Source: Isoetes taiwanensis
Lineage: Eukaryota; Streptophyta; Lycopodiopsida; Isoetales; Isoetaceae
Direction of reading: 5' to 3'
DNA length: 64,000 nucleotides
Assembly (NCBI GenBank): GCA_021234155.1
Contig: JAJEKV010000328.1
Coordinates: forward strand, 248,001-312,000
The position numbers and the translations under genes were made by a program. Positions 24,535 to 34,605 of this stretch are shown in pieces. The notes below the pieces were generated by a model. It did not search any database, was not told the DNA's origin, and was given only the letters and a program-made list of their open reading frames with translations. Numbering within the stretch: the first letter of the stretch is position 1; each line of letters opens with the position of its first letter.

Positions 24535-24760
24535 AATTGCAAGTAAACACAATCCAATTGCAAGTAAACACAATCCAATTGCAAGTTAAAAACAACAAGA
24601 TCATATATTGCAAGTTATCCAATTGCAAGTGAACTCATACAATCCAATTGCAAGTAAACACAATCCAATTGCAAGTTAAAACTGTAGATCATATATTGCA
24701 AGTTATCCAATTGCAAGTAAACACAATCCAATTGCAAGTTAAAACTGTAGATCATATATT
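24535..24760. repeat. Minisatellite with 21-bp CAATTGCAAGTAAACACAAT units
   Basis: Units of CCAATTGCAAGTAAACACAA repeat, interleaved with a longer variant that adds AAAACTGTAGATCATATATTG, giving a second-order period of about 75-90 bp. It lies between the plus-strand and minus-strand gene remnants. Confidence 0.88.
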
Positions 24761-24922
24761 AAATGGTGCTAAAGGGTTTACAAAAATAACCAAAATGTAC
24801 AGCTCCATTTCACAGAAATGAGCATGTCATAGCAGCACTGTTAAGTAGTTATAACTTAAAGTTTGAAAACCATAGAAAACCACCTACATTTGAAAATTGG
24901 TGGTTTTCTTTCATAAAACCAT

Positions 24923-27100
24923 TCACTTCTTTTCCACCATTTTGTCCTGGCAATACTTTGCCAAGGTAATATCAGGGTTCACTTCTTCAGAACTGCTACT
25001 TCCTGAATCATACTGCTCAGCCAAATCTCCAAGTGCTGGTGACTTCAAAGACTTCCTCAAAAAACGCTTTGTCCCGAGGTTGAAGACTCGATGCTCAAGA
25101 CTCGAGGTTCAAAGAAGAAGATTATTCACATTTTCTGCATTGCATTGTAGCAGAAATCAGTAAGGAATGAAACAAATAAGTTAAGCATACAAACATTTCA
25201 TAAATAAATAAGTTATGTTACCTGTTGAACCTATTTTCTTCTTCTCAGGAGTGGTAACATCACCTTTCAGCAGGTTGTCATTCAACCTTGGTGATTTCCT
25301 TGTGCTTTTGAGAGGGCTGACATGAGCAAATTTCACTGGACTTAACTTGTCCACATCAATAAAACCTGCAAAATATTTCTACAAGCTATAGTACATGAAA
25401 ACTTTTAAAACAAATAAAAATAGAGTCAAAGTCATTACCTTTTTTCAAGTTTGAGCTTCTTCACGATCCGGTCTTCTTCTTTGCAACTCTTTCTCGCAAT
25501 GAAGTCGAGGGAGGCGGCAGTGGCGTGGTACGAGAAGTGCTGCTATCATCTTCTTCTTTACCTCTTTTTGGTCCTCAAGACCTTGTTTTTCTTGTCTTCC
25601 TTGTTACTTTCGATTGTCACTATCATTCTCATTTTTGAAGGTCACTTTCAACAGATGGTATTCTTTATATACCAATTCTTGCAATATGTCACTCGAACCT
25701 CTTCATGATGTAGGTAGGATGTTGCAATGCATACAAATTCAAAAACAAAGCAGAAAAGCAAAAACATGGTATTTGTGACCACATGTTAATTTGACATGCA
25801 ATTCATAATCTTTGCGAACAAAAGGCCACATGCTTCACATGCATCCTTATTATCCAAGAAAGGCATGTCATAGGAACCCATACCTAGGTGCATCCGATTT
25901 TTGTTGGACTCAGACCAGAAAAAGCAACATGTTTGCATTTGGCATGCCAAATCTTCATATGCTTTTCAATAGCATCAACTTCTTCTTTGAGTTCGATGAT
26001 GTCGGCCCTTCAAATTCTTCAATCCATTTTATCCAACTTATTTATGGTGCCGCCAATGTGTCTCGCCACATTTCCTCTTGTGCTTTAAGCCTTTGAATAG
26101 CTTCTTCAAAATCGGGCGCAATCTGTTTCTAAAGCCTCTCTCGTCCTTCACTTTTTTTCAGATATCCGCTCTTCTATTGCGATAGATTGAAAGTAACATT
26201 TGAGTGAGAGCACCCTCCTTCCTCAAATAATCTTCTTCTTTCATCAAAATATCGTTTTTTTTTCAGCTTTTCATAGCGACAAGCCTCTTAAGCTGATTGA
26301 GTATGGCATTGTTGTTGTTGCCGTAGCTATTACCCTCTTGCTTGACCCGACAACCTGGCCGCCAGAGTCCTAAAAGCATCAGCAAAGAAAGGATGCCCAG
26401 GTTGATAGCATATATTCCTCAGATTTGCGGTACCGCCGAGGGGAATTAGCCTGTGCAAAAGCTCTAGCAAAGGTGACTCTAACTTCATTGTTAGTGAGCT
26501 TGATTTTTGGTAAATCCTTCCAAGAAGGTCGTTCACTGGTTTCATAGGCGGTCTAATAAATTTCAGGTTAATCTTCCCTTTCCGAAAGTGGCATCTTCCA
26601 AACTCAAGAAAATCGGCCTCTCAGAACATCTTTTGCCTTAATTTCTTTGGGCTTTTTCCCTTTGTTAGAAAGAGTTGGGTTAACATGGAATTCATATTCC
26701 GTTCTCGCCATCAAGATGTCCCGCAAGCAAAAAAAAGGTCGAACTTCATAGGCCAAAGGGAAATTTGAGAGCTTCACAAAAGAAAAGGACAAGAACCTCG
26801 CTTTAATTGAGCGCCATCACAACTGTTCTTGCTTGATGAATTCGAAAAACAGAGAATAGGAGAAGCTTGATCGACCGAATAGATTTGAAGCGAGGATGGC
26901 AATGATGCATTCGAAATTATGAAAAAACAGGGGATGGCTCGAAGAAAATTCGCGCTCAAAAATCGATGACGAATGATGAAGGGTGTACCCTTCACCATAA
27001 TGACGAACGGCCCTGCCCTTCGCCTGACAGTCGCGATTAAAGGTGCTGATCGGGTGCTGATCGTACCAAAAAATGGGTATGTCAAGCATAAAAACACCAT
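24923..27100 (-). pseudogene. Minus-strand multi-exon gene remnant, Lys/Ser-rich C-terminus
   Basis: The last exon (about 25,134 down to the TGA at 24,923-24,925) reads GTKRFLRKSLKSPALGDLAE and ends AKYCQDKMVEKK. The preceding exon (25,365-25,222) has TGCAG and CAG|GTAAC splice signals and reads GFIDVDKLSPVKFAHVSPLK then STRKSPRLNDNLLK. Another exon ends at 25,439. Farther upstream, a helical stretch (ELKEEVDAIEKHMKIWHAK, about 25,960-26,020) and open frames at 26,330-26,545 and 26,604-26,792 suggest a plant transposon-type or captured protein with a folded N-terminal half, a coiled coil and a basic tail. I do not recognise the family. It is tail-to-tail with the plus-strand relic. Frames are broken in several places. 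Confidence 0.5.
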
Positions 27101-27528
27101 CAATATGGCATTTAAATTTTCATGTTGATGCACTTGTTCACATTTGCTTTGCTTTGCACACTTGAAGAGGCCTTGGGAGTAAGTTGGACACCTCAAGTGA
27201 AGATTGTTGTCACCTGCTTATGATGCAGAGTCTGCTGTCATCAAAGAACATATGCATTTTTACCAAACATAGAAGTTTTTGAGCTCCACACCATACCTCT
27301 TATATACACATAAAGCAATTAAGCTTATCTTTACTTTTCAAAATTTTTAACAAGAACTAACGCGAAGCTTTGATTTCCCAACGTATATGAAAATCAAACC
27401 TATAGGTTTTAACTTTGCAACAAATCTTCTACGATAAGAAAATGCTATAGCTTAGCAACATTGAGCTTGGTTTGCTTTTGGTATTTAATTCTCAAATTTA
27501 AGCTCGACAAAAAGCCCCTCGACAAAAA
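27101..27528. other. Helitron 3' region, no gene seen
   Basis: AT-rich sequence upstream of the terminal hairpin, with no gene recognised. A short direct repeat CTCGACAAAAAGCCC occurs just before the hairpin (around 27,503-27,530). Confidence 0.5.
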
Positions 27529-27556
27529 GCCCAGCAATGCTGGGCACTTTTTCTAG
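27529..27556 (+). other. Helitron 3' terminus: hairpin plus CTAG
   Basis: GCCCAGCA (27,529-27,536) pairs with TGCTGGGC (27,538-27,545), an 8-bp stem with a one-base loop. After ACTTTTT comes CTAG (27,553-27,556), then host T. Spacing and sequence fit the Helitron 3' consensus (hairpin followed closely by CTRR). Confidence 0.9.
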
Positions 27557-28500
27557 TAATAATAGATACAAATTTGCGATTACGTCATGCATCAATCAAT
27601 TAAATTTTCTTTCAAAGAAGCAAGCATTACAAAAATATTGTTAACTAGTCATATAGACTTAGAAGAATGGGAAGTATGATTCTCTTAAAATAATAGAATA
27701 GTGTTTGCATTCATAAAATGGTTCTTCTCCTTTTAAAAGATATCAACATTTGTCTATAAAGTTTGAAAATATTTTATACAGATTTTCAAATCAAGTATGC
27801 TTTAAAGAATATTTTATTATATGGCTATGCCTTCCGTATCCACAGGTGCTTCAGTAGAAAGGTCGTACAAAACTTGTGGGTGACTTGGAAGGTTTCTTTA
27901 CACATTTTCATACATATGCCAAGGAGTTAGAGCTTTGAGTTAAAACTATAATCGTTATCAAATAATTAAATTGCTTTTCAAAACTCTGCAATTTTCTCCG
28001 TGGACGTTAAAAAAACTATTCTATTCTATATTTTCAAATTAAGTTTTACTGGAATCTATTTAGAATTAGGCATATCAAGAATATAAGAATTTCAATTTAA
28101 CATTTGACAATCTTGACAATTTTAAATGAAATCTAATACTTTGATAAGTTTAAAATTATTACGAGAATTTCATAATTTATAAACTTTTAAACTTTTAAAA
28201 ATACTTTAAGAAAAAGTTTTAGGTCGAAATTAATTAAACGATAAAGTTAACTATTGAATAATTTATTATTGATCTCATAAATATATAGAAAATAAATCAA
28301 TAATAAATATTCAATTTCTTTTATTAAAACATAAATATAATTATTTAATCAATTTCTTAGATGTTAAAGTGAAAATTAGTTTAAAAAGCAATTTTATACT
28401 TTAATAACCATTGTACTTCTAATTTGAAGATAAATTGAACAAATTATTAAAATCAATAAGAGTTAAAAATACATATAATCTTATCATAACTATTTTTTAA
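27557..28500. repeat. AT-rich dispersed repeat, copy A right part and a further partial copy
   Basis: 27,557-27,665 continues copy A exactly where the Helitron split it (TTGCGATTACGTCATGCATC, GAAGCAAGCATTACA), matching 31,332-31,440. From about 27,937 a further partial copy of the repeat's left half restarts (GAGTTAAAACTATAATCG, then AAAGATAAATT..) and ends near 28,500. The doubling of the left half on both sides could reflect tandem copies or a direct-repeat structure of the element. Confidence 0.75.
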
Positions 28501-29250
28501 GCAGTGGGTTAGACGTGATTATCAGCTCCATGTCCAAATTCCTCCAATAATTGTTGTAGTCAGAAATTAATTATAACTGAGAATTACAGTAAAAAAATAG
28601 GTGTTTTATAAAAATAGTTCCATATCCCACTGCCATCCATTCTCAGCAGTCAAACCTCTCTTATAATTGATCCCTTATAAAGACGAAAGAAGAAGGGGGA
28701 AGAACATAATCAAGTCATTGAGATGAAATGAATGCTCTATTGCTTAGTTTGATTCATGTCTGCAGATTTGATCCTTCTAATATTTTTGATAGATTCATAA
28801 CAATATTGGGGGAAATTCTAGAATATTCTTGAACGTTGTCAATTTTTTTGTCTTTCTAAGTCCACACAGAAGAGTTTTTTGTCTTTTTTTTGTCTTTCCG
28901 AGTCCACACGGAAGAGTTCTCTCTTGTGTTTTTGCCATAAACGTGTCATTTTCTGTATGGCAACGTAGTTGCGTCACAAAAAGTATATAAAAATGTTGCT
29001 CACAAATTTTTGTAATGTGTCAAAATTATAAAAGGCATTTCAAAAGTAATATTTCAAAGTATTATCCTGATGGGTCTTGTCCCATGTTGGCGAAACATCT
29101 ATTTGATGTTATGATTACCTAGAATTTTGGTTCCCTTTCAAACTTTTGGAATCATTTGTGAATGTCCAAGGCTAAGGTTACGTTAGGTCAACGAGAGTGA
29201 ACTTAGGGAGAGTGAACTTAGGGAGGCCGAGGTCTGCCTTTTTCTTTTAA
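28501..29250. other. Non-coding stretch upstream of the 29,251 gene
   Basis: AT-rich DNA. It contains an imperfect tandem duplication near 28,845-28,920 (TTTGTCTTTCTAAGTCCACA and TTTGTCTTTCCGAGTCCACA) and a GAGTGAACTTAGGGA doublet just upstream of the reading frame (about 29,197-29,224). No gene recognised. Confidence 0.5.
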
Positions 29251-29619
29251 ATGGCCAACTTAGCTGCTTTAGCAGCAGCTTCTATTATGGAGAAGGGGAA
29301 GGCCGAGATGCGAGCTGCTGTAACTCGTATTGCAGATAGGATCCTTTTTGGGATAGCACTTTATGTTGCGGTGCCTAGGATTGGGGAAAATGCCGCCCCT
29401 TGCATGGCGGAGAACGGTTTAAAGAATGGGCTCCAAATCGCCGATGCACAGGCTGCTGAAAGCTTTGAGAAGGGATTTGCACATGCTGGTAAAGGTTTGG
29501 AAAAGGGCCTTGCGCATGCTGGTGAAGGTTTGGCAAAGGGGCTGGCAAAGACTGATGCATCTTTTGAGTTATTCACAGTAAAAAATCTGGTTACCAGCGT
29601 AGCTTCATGGATCAGGTAG
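29251..29619 (+). CDS. Small hypothetical protein with 11-residue amphipathic repeats
   Basis: An intact 122-codon frame begins at an ATG in the context TTTTAAATGG. The N-terminus is Ala-rich (residues 1-11) and a hydrophobic stretch FGIALYVAV lies at about residues 33-41. Three consecutive 11-residue units follow: FEKGFAHAGKG (72-82), LEKGLAHAGEG (83-93) and LAKGLAKTDAS (94-104). Eleven-residue repeats usually form amphipathic helices. The stop TAG sits inside AGGTAGGTT, a good 5' splice site, so the true product could be spliced and longer. The family is not recognised. It lies between repeat copies, and no upstream promoter can be assigned. Codon use is balanced and no break is seen, unlike most of the window. 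Confidence 0.5.
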   Translation: MANLAALAAASIMEKGKAEMRAAVTRIADRILFGIALYVAVPRIGENAAPCMAENGLKNGLQIADAQAAESFEKGFAHAGKGLEKGLAHAGEGLAKGLAKTDASFELFTVKNLVTSVASWIR

Positions 29620-30326
29620 GTTATATTTTTTATGTTCATGAGTTTATGTAGTATTTGTAGGAAATGTTTTAATTTATATTTATGTGGATTTATAGGATAG
29701 AAATGGTTTAAAAAGGAGTGATGAAGCTGATTTTGACAATCTTTATATACGTTTAGAAAATATTTAAATAATGATGCTAAGCCATAAATGCCTTGAACAC
29801 TCACAGTCGCACTATGTAAAGAAAACTATATTTCAATGAGTCTGGCACTTTGTGCAATCTTGTCTACATGCACATTTATCCAATTAACCAGTTCTTGTCA
29901 TACCTATTTAACAAAATTCCACTCTACGATGGACAACATAATCGAAGTCAGGCCCTGGATCAATTAATCCCGATCCTCTTAGGTTACTATAATACTTTAT
30001 CCCGGATTTAGTATAATAACATTTATAAAACGGTCAGAAACTAATTGTATCGAGGCCCAACAATCCTCACTCAATTTCGTAACTTTGCTATTCGATTCTT
30101 TTACAGCCCCACACGTGACTATACAAGGTAACAATATATCACTCCCCCCTCCTCTCCCTCCTCCCCCCATGCAGTTCGATTTTCCGTGCGACATAAGGAA
30201 CCAACCATTCACATAAAATGAACCATTCATATAATCTCAGATTTGGTCCATGTCATGGGCATATTTCTCGTTGAAGATGTAAACGTAAAGCCAATGGTCG
30301 TAACTACTGTACTTAATTTGCATATG
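29620..30326. other. Non-coding stretch, nothing recognised
   Basis: AT-rich sequence downstream of the small reading frame, with a pyrimidine/C-rich run near 30,140-30,170. It may contain an intron or UTR if the 29,251 frame is spliced. Confidence 0.4.
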
Positions 30327-31445
30327 GGTTGAGTTTATAACCCCTGTAGACCTTTTGACCGTGACCTCATTAATGAGATATTCAACAAAACTTGGACTTA
30401 TTCAGATTTAATAGATAGCACCTCAAAGATGTCATTTTAAGAATATACGTATTGTTTAATTCTTCTTGGTTATTATAATTTTTATAAGTTTTAATTATAT
30501 AAGTTTATATTTGAATTGAAACTATAATGGTTATCAAAGAATAAAATTGCTTTTCAAACTAATTTTCGCTTCTATTGATTTAGAATTAGATATTTCAAAA
30601 ATATAAAACTTTCTATTTTCAGTGATTTAACAAATTTAAAATTTGATAATCATAATAATCTATAAATGAAATCTGATGGTTTTATAAGCGATTGACTTAA
30701 AAATATTATGAGGATTTCATAATTTAAAAAGTTTCACTTTTAAAAGTACTTTAAGAAAAGTTTTGTGTTGAACTTAATAAAGTTATTAGTTCAATAATAA
30801 CTATTGAATAATTTATTAGTGATGAAATAAAATATATTGAATATTAATCAATAATAAACTATTCAATCTTTTGTCTTTTATTAAAACGTAAATGTAATCA
30901 TTTAATCAATTTCAATCTAAAATTTTCTTCCTTAAATAATTTCAATAGATAAAATTTAATTCTAAAGATGAAACTAAAAGTTAGTTTCAAAAATAATTTT
31001 ATACTTTAGTAATCATCATACTTTTAATTTAAAGATAAATTGAACAAATTATTAACATATAACCTTATTATGACATCCTGGAAGCATATCTATTATATTT
31101 GAATAAATCCAAACTTTGTTAAATATATCATATTATTGCTGAATGTTGTATCCGACAGAATTGGTTGTGTTTCACTCCGTGCTCCAATTGGTGATATTGT
31201 TATCAGCAACATCCATCGTGCCATTCTTAGGCAAACTGTGAAAACCGTGAGTATGTTAGAATATAGCTTTTGCGGATTTGGAAATGTTAATCCAAATATG
31301 CACCAATCAGTGTATAGTATAGCCAGATTTATAATAATTGATAAAAAATTGCGACTATGTCATGCATCAATCAATTTAGTTTTCTTTCAAATGAAGCAAG
31401 CATTACAAGAATGTTGTTAACTAATCATATAGATTTAGAAGAATA
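30327..31445. repeat. AT-rich dispersed repeat, copy B (unoccupied Helitron site)
   Basis: This is collinear with copy A (15,909-17,232 plus 27,557-27,665) but without the Helitron and without copy A's internal duplication. The site GCCAGATTTA|TAATAATTG falls at 31,331|31,332. A short open frame at 31,136-31,420 is not supported as a gene. Confidence 0.88.
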
Positions 31446-31760
31446 GAAAGTGGGGATGTGAATTTGATGTTGTTATTGAAAATGCTATGTATGACAAGTA
31501 TAGAAGTAAAAATGATGCACAATTTTGATAGAATTGTTGTAACTGATGTAATATACTTGACCATCATCATTGCAGAATTTGCACAATATATTTGTATTTT
31601 CAAAAGTAATAAAATTTTGTTTTAACCTTATTTCTTAAAGTACAAGATGCACTGTACGATAGCCAAGGTATGGCACGTCCTAAATTGTTATATACACATA
31701 CAAAAACAACATTATTCCTGTGGGCATTCATATCTCTACTTCATATGCTTGGGATATTAT
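31446..31760. other. Short AT-rich spacer
   Basis: AT-rich sequence between repeat copy B and the LINE fragment; no gene or repeat recognised. Confidence 0.5.
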
Positions 31761-32299
31761 CAGAGAAGATTTGTGAAAGCATTTGTTTTGGTGGAATACT
31801 GCTAAGCTCTCTATGCCAGCGCGGATAAGTGTGACTAAGCATGTTTTAAGTGATTCCCATGTTTATATGGCCTCTGCCCTTCTAGCTTCTCAAGCAAAAT
31901 TTCAGGTAATAGTTACCATTATCCATAACTTTATTTGGGAAGGGAATGAAGAGCATGTTGTGGTGAAGATTGCATGGTCCAAATGCACTAGGCCAAAATT
32001 TGTTGGTGGCTTAGGTATGATAGACTTCCATTTTCACATGGAAGATCCTTAAGAATATGGTTGATTCACCTGGATTGCAGTTGATAAAGCAGTCGCTTGC
32101 ACATTGTGTTCCTTTTGAGAAACTTCATTAAAACCTCTTCTTCCTTGGGGTCTCTTTTACTAGCTATGCTCCTTTCCTAATGCATCCCTTTTTTTAAAAG
32201 GCTTGTTGGAGTCTTGGGGGACAGTGCAGACTTTATTCATATTAATCATGTTGCATGTCATCATCTGAGTGCTCCTTGTTGGTGGATAACTGTGGAAAA
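31761..32299 (+). pseudogene. LINE reverse-transcriptase C-terminal fragment
   Basis: The frame 31,783-32,052 reads LSMPARISVTKHVLSDSHVY, then NFIWEGNEE and PKFVGGLGMIDFHFH. This is the region between the reverse-transcriptase core and the zinc-binding C-terminus of plant L1-type LINEs (compare the S..GR..L..SIPVY, NF.W and GGLG motifs). It is 5' truncated and its continuation is cut by the Copia element at 32,300. Sequence resembling the LINE C-terminus resumes after the Copia at about 37,180. Confidence 0.75.
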
Positions 32300-32794
32300 T
32301 GTGAGAAATAGTTCATGATTGAATTTTTAAGTGCTTAACAAATTAGGGTAAACATATGATTAACCTATATTTACTTTAAAGTATTAAATTCAGAGAGCCA
32401 ATGGTTTTAATCACCAATGGTTGAATTTTTAGAAGTATCGAAGGCAAACATAGAATGGAGATCTCGGTCAAACAATTCCACAACAGGTGGAATCTCAAAA
32501 CAGAAGATCGATCCAAAAGTGACTCCGGTCAGTCAGGATTACAAGATAAAATGCAATGAGGATGATTGACGTTATTGCATTGTAATTTACAGGATTGAAT
32601 CAAGTCTATTTCGCCTTCAGTATTTCATTGAGCAGATCAATTTGTAAGACATGATATTGAGTAAATTGATCAGTATATTAGTTGATTATTTTAAAGGAAA
32701 TATATTCAATGGTTTGAATATGTGAATTTGTGGATTTGGCTAAATGCATATGGTTAAGTCAATTGCCAAGTAAGGTTGATAAGATTTATCTGCA
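32300..32794 (+). repeat. Copia 5' LTR
   Basis: About 490 bp, aligned along its length with 36,624-37,113 at high identity, starting TGTGAGAAATAGTTCATG. It ends at ..TTATCTGCA, where alignment to the 3' LTR stops and integrase coding begins without any primer-binding site, indicating a deletion junction here. Confidence 0.9.
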
Positions 32795-33457
32795 GATTTA
32801 CTTGAATTGGTGCATAGTGACCTTTGTGGTCCTCTTAACATCAGAAGCATGCAAGGAAGAAAATATTTCATCACATTTATTGATGATCATTCAAGGAGAA
32901 CTAGATGTTTCTTTCTTAGAACAAAAGTCCAAGCATACAAAGCATTTAGGGTTTTTGAGGATGAAGCTCAAAGAGATACAGGAAAAAAGATCAAATGTCT
33001 TAGATCAGATAGAGGTGGAGAATTTGTTAATGATGTATTCAAAAAATATTGCAAAGAACAAGGGATCAAAAGGCAAGTCACTTGCAACCATACCCCACAG
33101 CAAAATGGTGTTGTTGAGAGGAAAAATAGGTCAAGAGTAAGATCAATGCTCAAACATTGTGGACTGCCCAACTACTTGTGGGAGGAGGCTGTAAAAGCAG
33201 TAACTTTGATCCAGAACTTATTGCCATCATCCAGTCTCCAAGTTGGTACATCTGAACAACTATGGAGCCAAAAAGAAATAAGGTATGACTTTCTTAAAGC
33301 CTTTCGTTGTATTGCTTATGCACATGTTCCAAAACAACTAAGAAAGAAATTAGATGACAGATCAATTCTGGGCTTTCTTGTTGGATATGACAAAGGTTAC
33401 AGGATCTTTGATCCAAGAAATAAAAGAATATTGGTAAGCAGAGATGTAAGATTCTGA
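32795..33457 (+). pseudogene. Copia integrase
   Basis: An open frame covers the integrase core. Visible catalytic context includes the first Asp in ELVHSDLCGP, the second in RSDRGGEF and the Glu in QQNGVVERKNR, the DDE triad of retroviral-type integrases. FIDDHSRRTRCFFL and the later KAFRCIAYAHVP and LVGYDKGYRIFDP segments are typical of Copia. The N-terminal zinc-binding domain, gag and protease are missing because the frame abuts the LTR. Downstream, a charged linker continues at 33,486-33,740 in another frame. Confidence 0.93.
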
Positions 33458-33485
33458 AGAGATACTATACAAAAATAGAGGAGAA

Positions 33486-33831
33486 TTGGACAGTAGATAT
33501 AACCTTTTTTCTAATGATGACGGTAAAAAGATTGCAGCCAGAAACAATGTGGAACCTGATATAGATGATAATAATTGTGAGGATAAAGCACAGCCACAAA
33601 TTAAAGATAATGATGACAGTTTACAGCCACAAACTTCAGCTGAGAATGAGCAGGTTAATGAACATGCTGATGAACAGGAGAATGTTAGAATAATTAAAAA
33701 CAAAAGACGTACAGAAGCTGAGATTTTGAGAGATAACTAAAAGACATAGCAGAAAAAGATTTTGGAAGGTATGATATAAAAAGGCTTCAAAAGAAGAAGA
33801 AGAAGAAGAAATAAATGAAATAAATGAAATA
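33486..33831 (+). pseudogene. Copia linker between integrase and reverse transcriptase
   Basis: An acidic, Asn/Gln/Asp-rich frame (33,486-33,740) of low complexity, then a GAA-rich run (about 33,791-33,810). This matches the usual variable region after Copia integrase. A frameshift separates it from both neighbours. Confidence 0.7.
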
Positions 33832-34605
33832 ATGGTTATATTAGACCCTGAAATACCCAAGGATTTTGAACATGCAATAGAATGTGACAATGCAAAGGAA
33901 TGGAGAGCAGCAATGGAAAATAAAATGAAATCTTTTGAGAGGACTCAAACCTATGATATTGTGGAAAAACCTAAAGGAAGGAATATTGTAGGAAACAAGT
34001 GGATCTTTAAAGTGAAATCAGGAAATGATGGTGAAAAAAAATACAAGGCTAGGTTAGTAGCACAAGGTTTCTCGCAAAAAAGGGGATAGATTTTGAAGAA
34101 ACTTTCTCTCCTATTGTTAGGCTCACTAGCTTTAAAATTTTATTAGCTTTTGCAAATGCCTTGTATTTGGAAGTGCATCACATAGATGTACAAACTGCAT
34201 TCTTAAATGCAAAGCTTGATGAAGAAATTTATAATGCAGCAGGCACCAGGGTTTGAACAAGGAGAAAACAAAGTATGGAGGCTTAAAAAGGCAGTATATG
34301 GTTGAAACAATCACCAAGACAATGGTATTTGTGCATTGATGGATTTCTCAAGGAGCAAAACTTTGAAAACTGCAGAATGATGGTAATCTGTACATATTTC
34401 GAGACAAAGGTAATTTCTGCATTATTGCTTTATATGTAGATGATAATATCATTGTCTCAAATAATGTGGAATGTCTGAATCATTGCAAACAAGTATCATT
34501 GAGCAACAGGTTTAACATGACAGATTTAGGAGAACTCAAGAGATCTCTTAGAATGGAGGTGTTCAGAGATCGACAGAATAATAAGATTATCCTAATCAAA
34601 GTAAT
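33832..34605 (+). pseudogene. Copia reverse transcriptase, frameshifted
   Basis: The first frame has EWRAAMENKM, NKWIFKVKSG and YKARLVAQGFSQK, the standard start of the Copia reverse transcriptase. It breaks in an A/G run at about 34,080. Further segments in other frames include EETFSPIVRLTS, HHIDVQTAFLNA, WRLKKAVYG and ALYVDDNIIVSNN, the last carrying the catalytic YVDD. The tail FNMTDLGELKRSLRMEV leads to the insertion point near 34,605. Several stops and shifts make it inactive. Confidence 0.9.

Larger units (their letters stand above)
17233..27556 (+). mobile_element. Helitron, 10.3 kb, inserted in AT-rich repeat copy A
   Basis: The left end reads TCTATATATAATACTAATGG directly after a host A. 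The right end is an 8-bp-stem hairpin (GCCCAGCA..TGCTGGGC), then seven bases, then CTAG directly before a host T. These are the hallmarks of plant Helitrons, which insert between A and T without target duplication. The flanks (..GCCAGATTTA and TAATAATAGATAC..) are contiguous in the homologous repeat at 31,321-31,345, which therefore acts as the empty site. I see no RepHel (Rep/helicase) coding sequence, so it is non-autonomous. Cargo includes exon fragments of CHLD, two other spliced exons, a transposase-like relic and a minus-strand gene remnant. Later insertions inside it cannot be excluded. Confidence 0.88.

Noticed and set aside
33791-33815. GAA run as a possible frameshift signal in Copia
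   Set aside because: It lies in the variable linker where frames are already broken; Copia elements normally use one continuous frame here.
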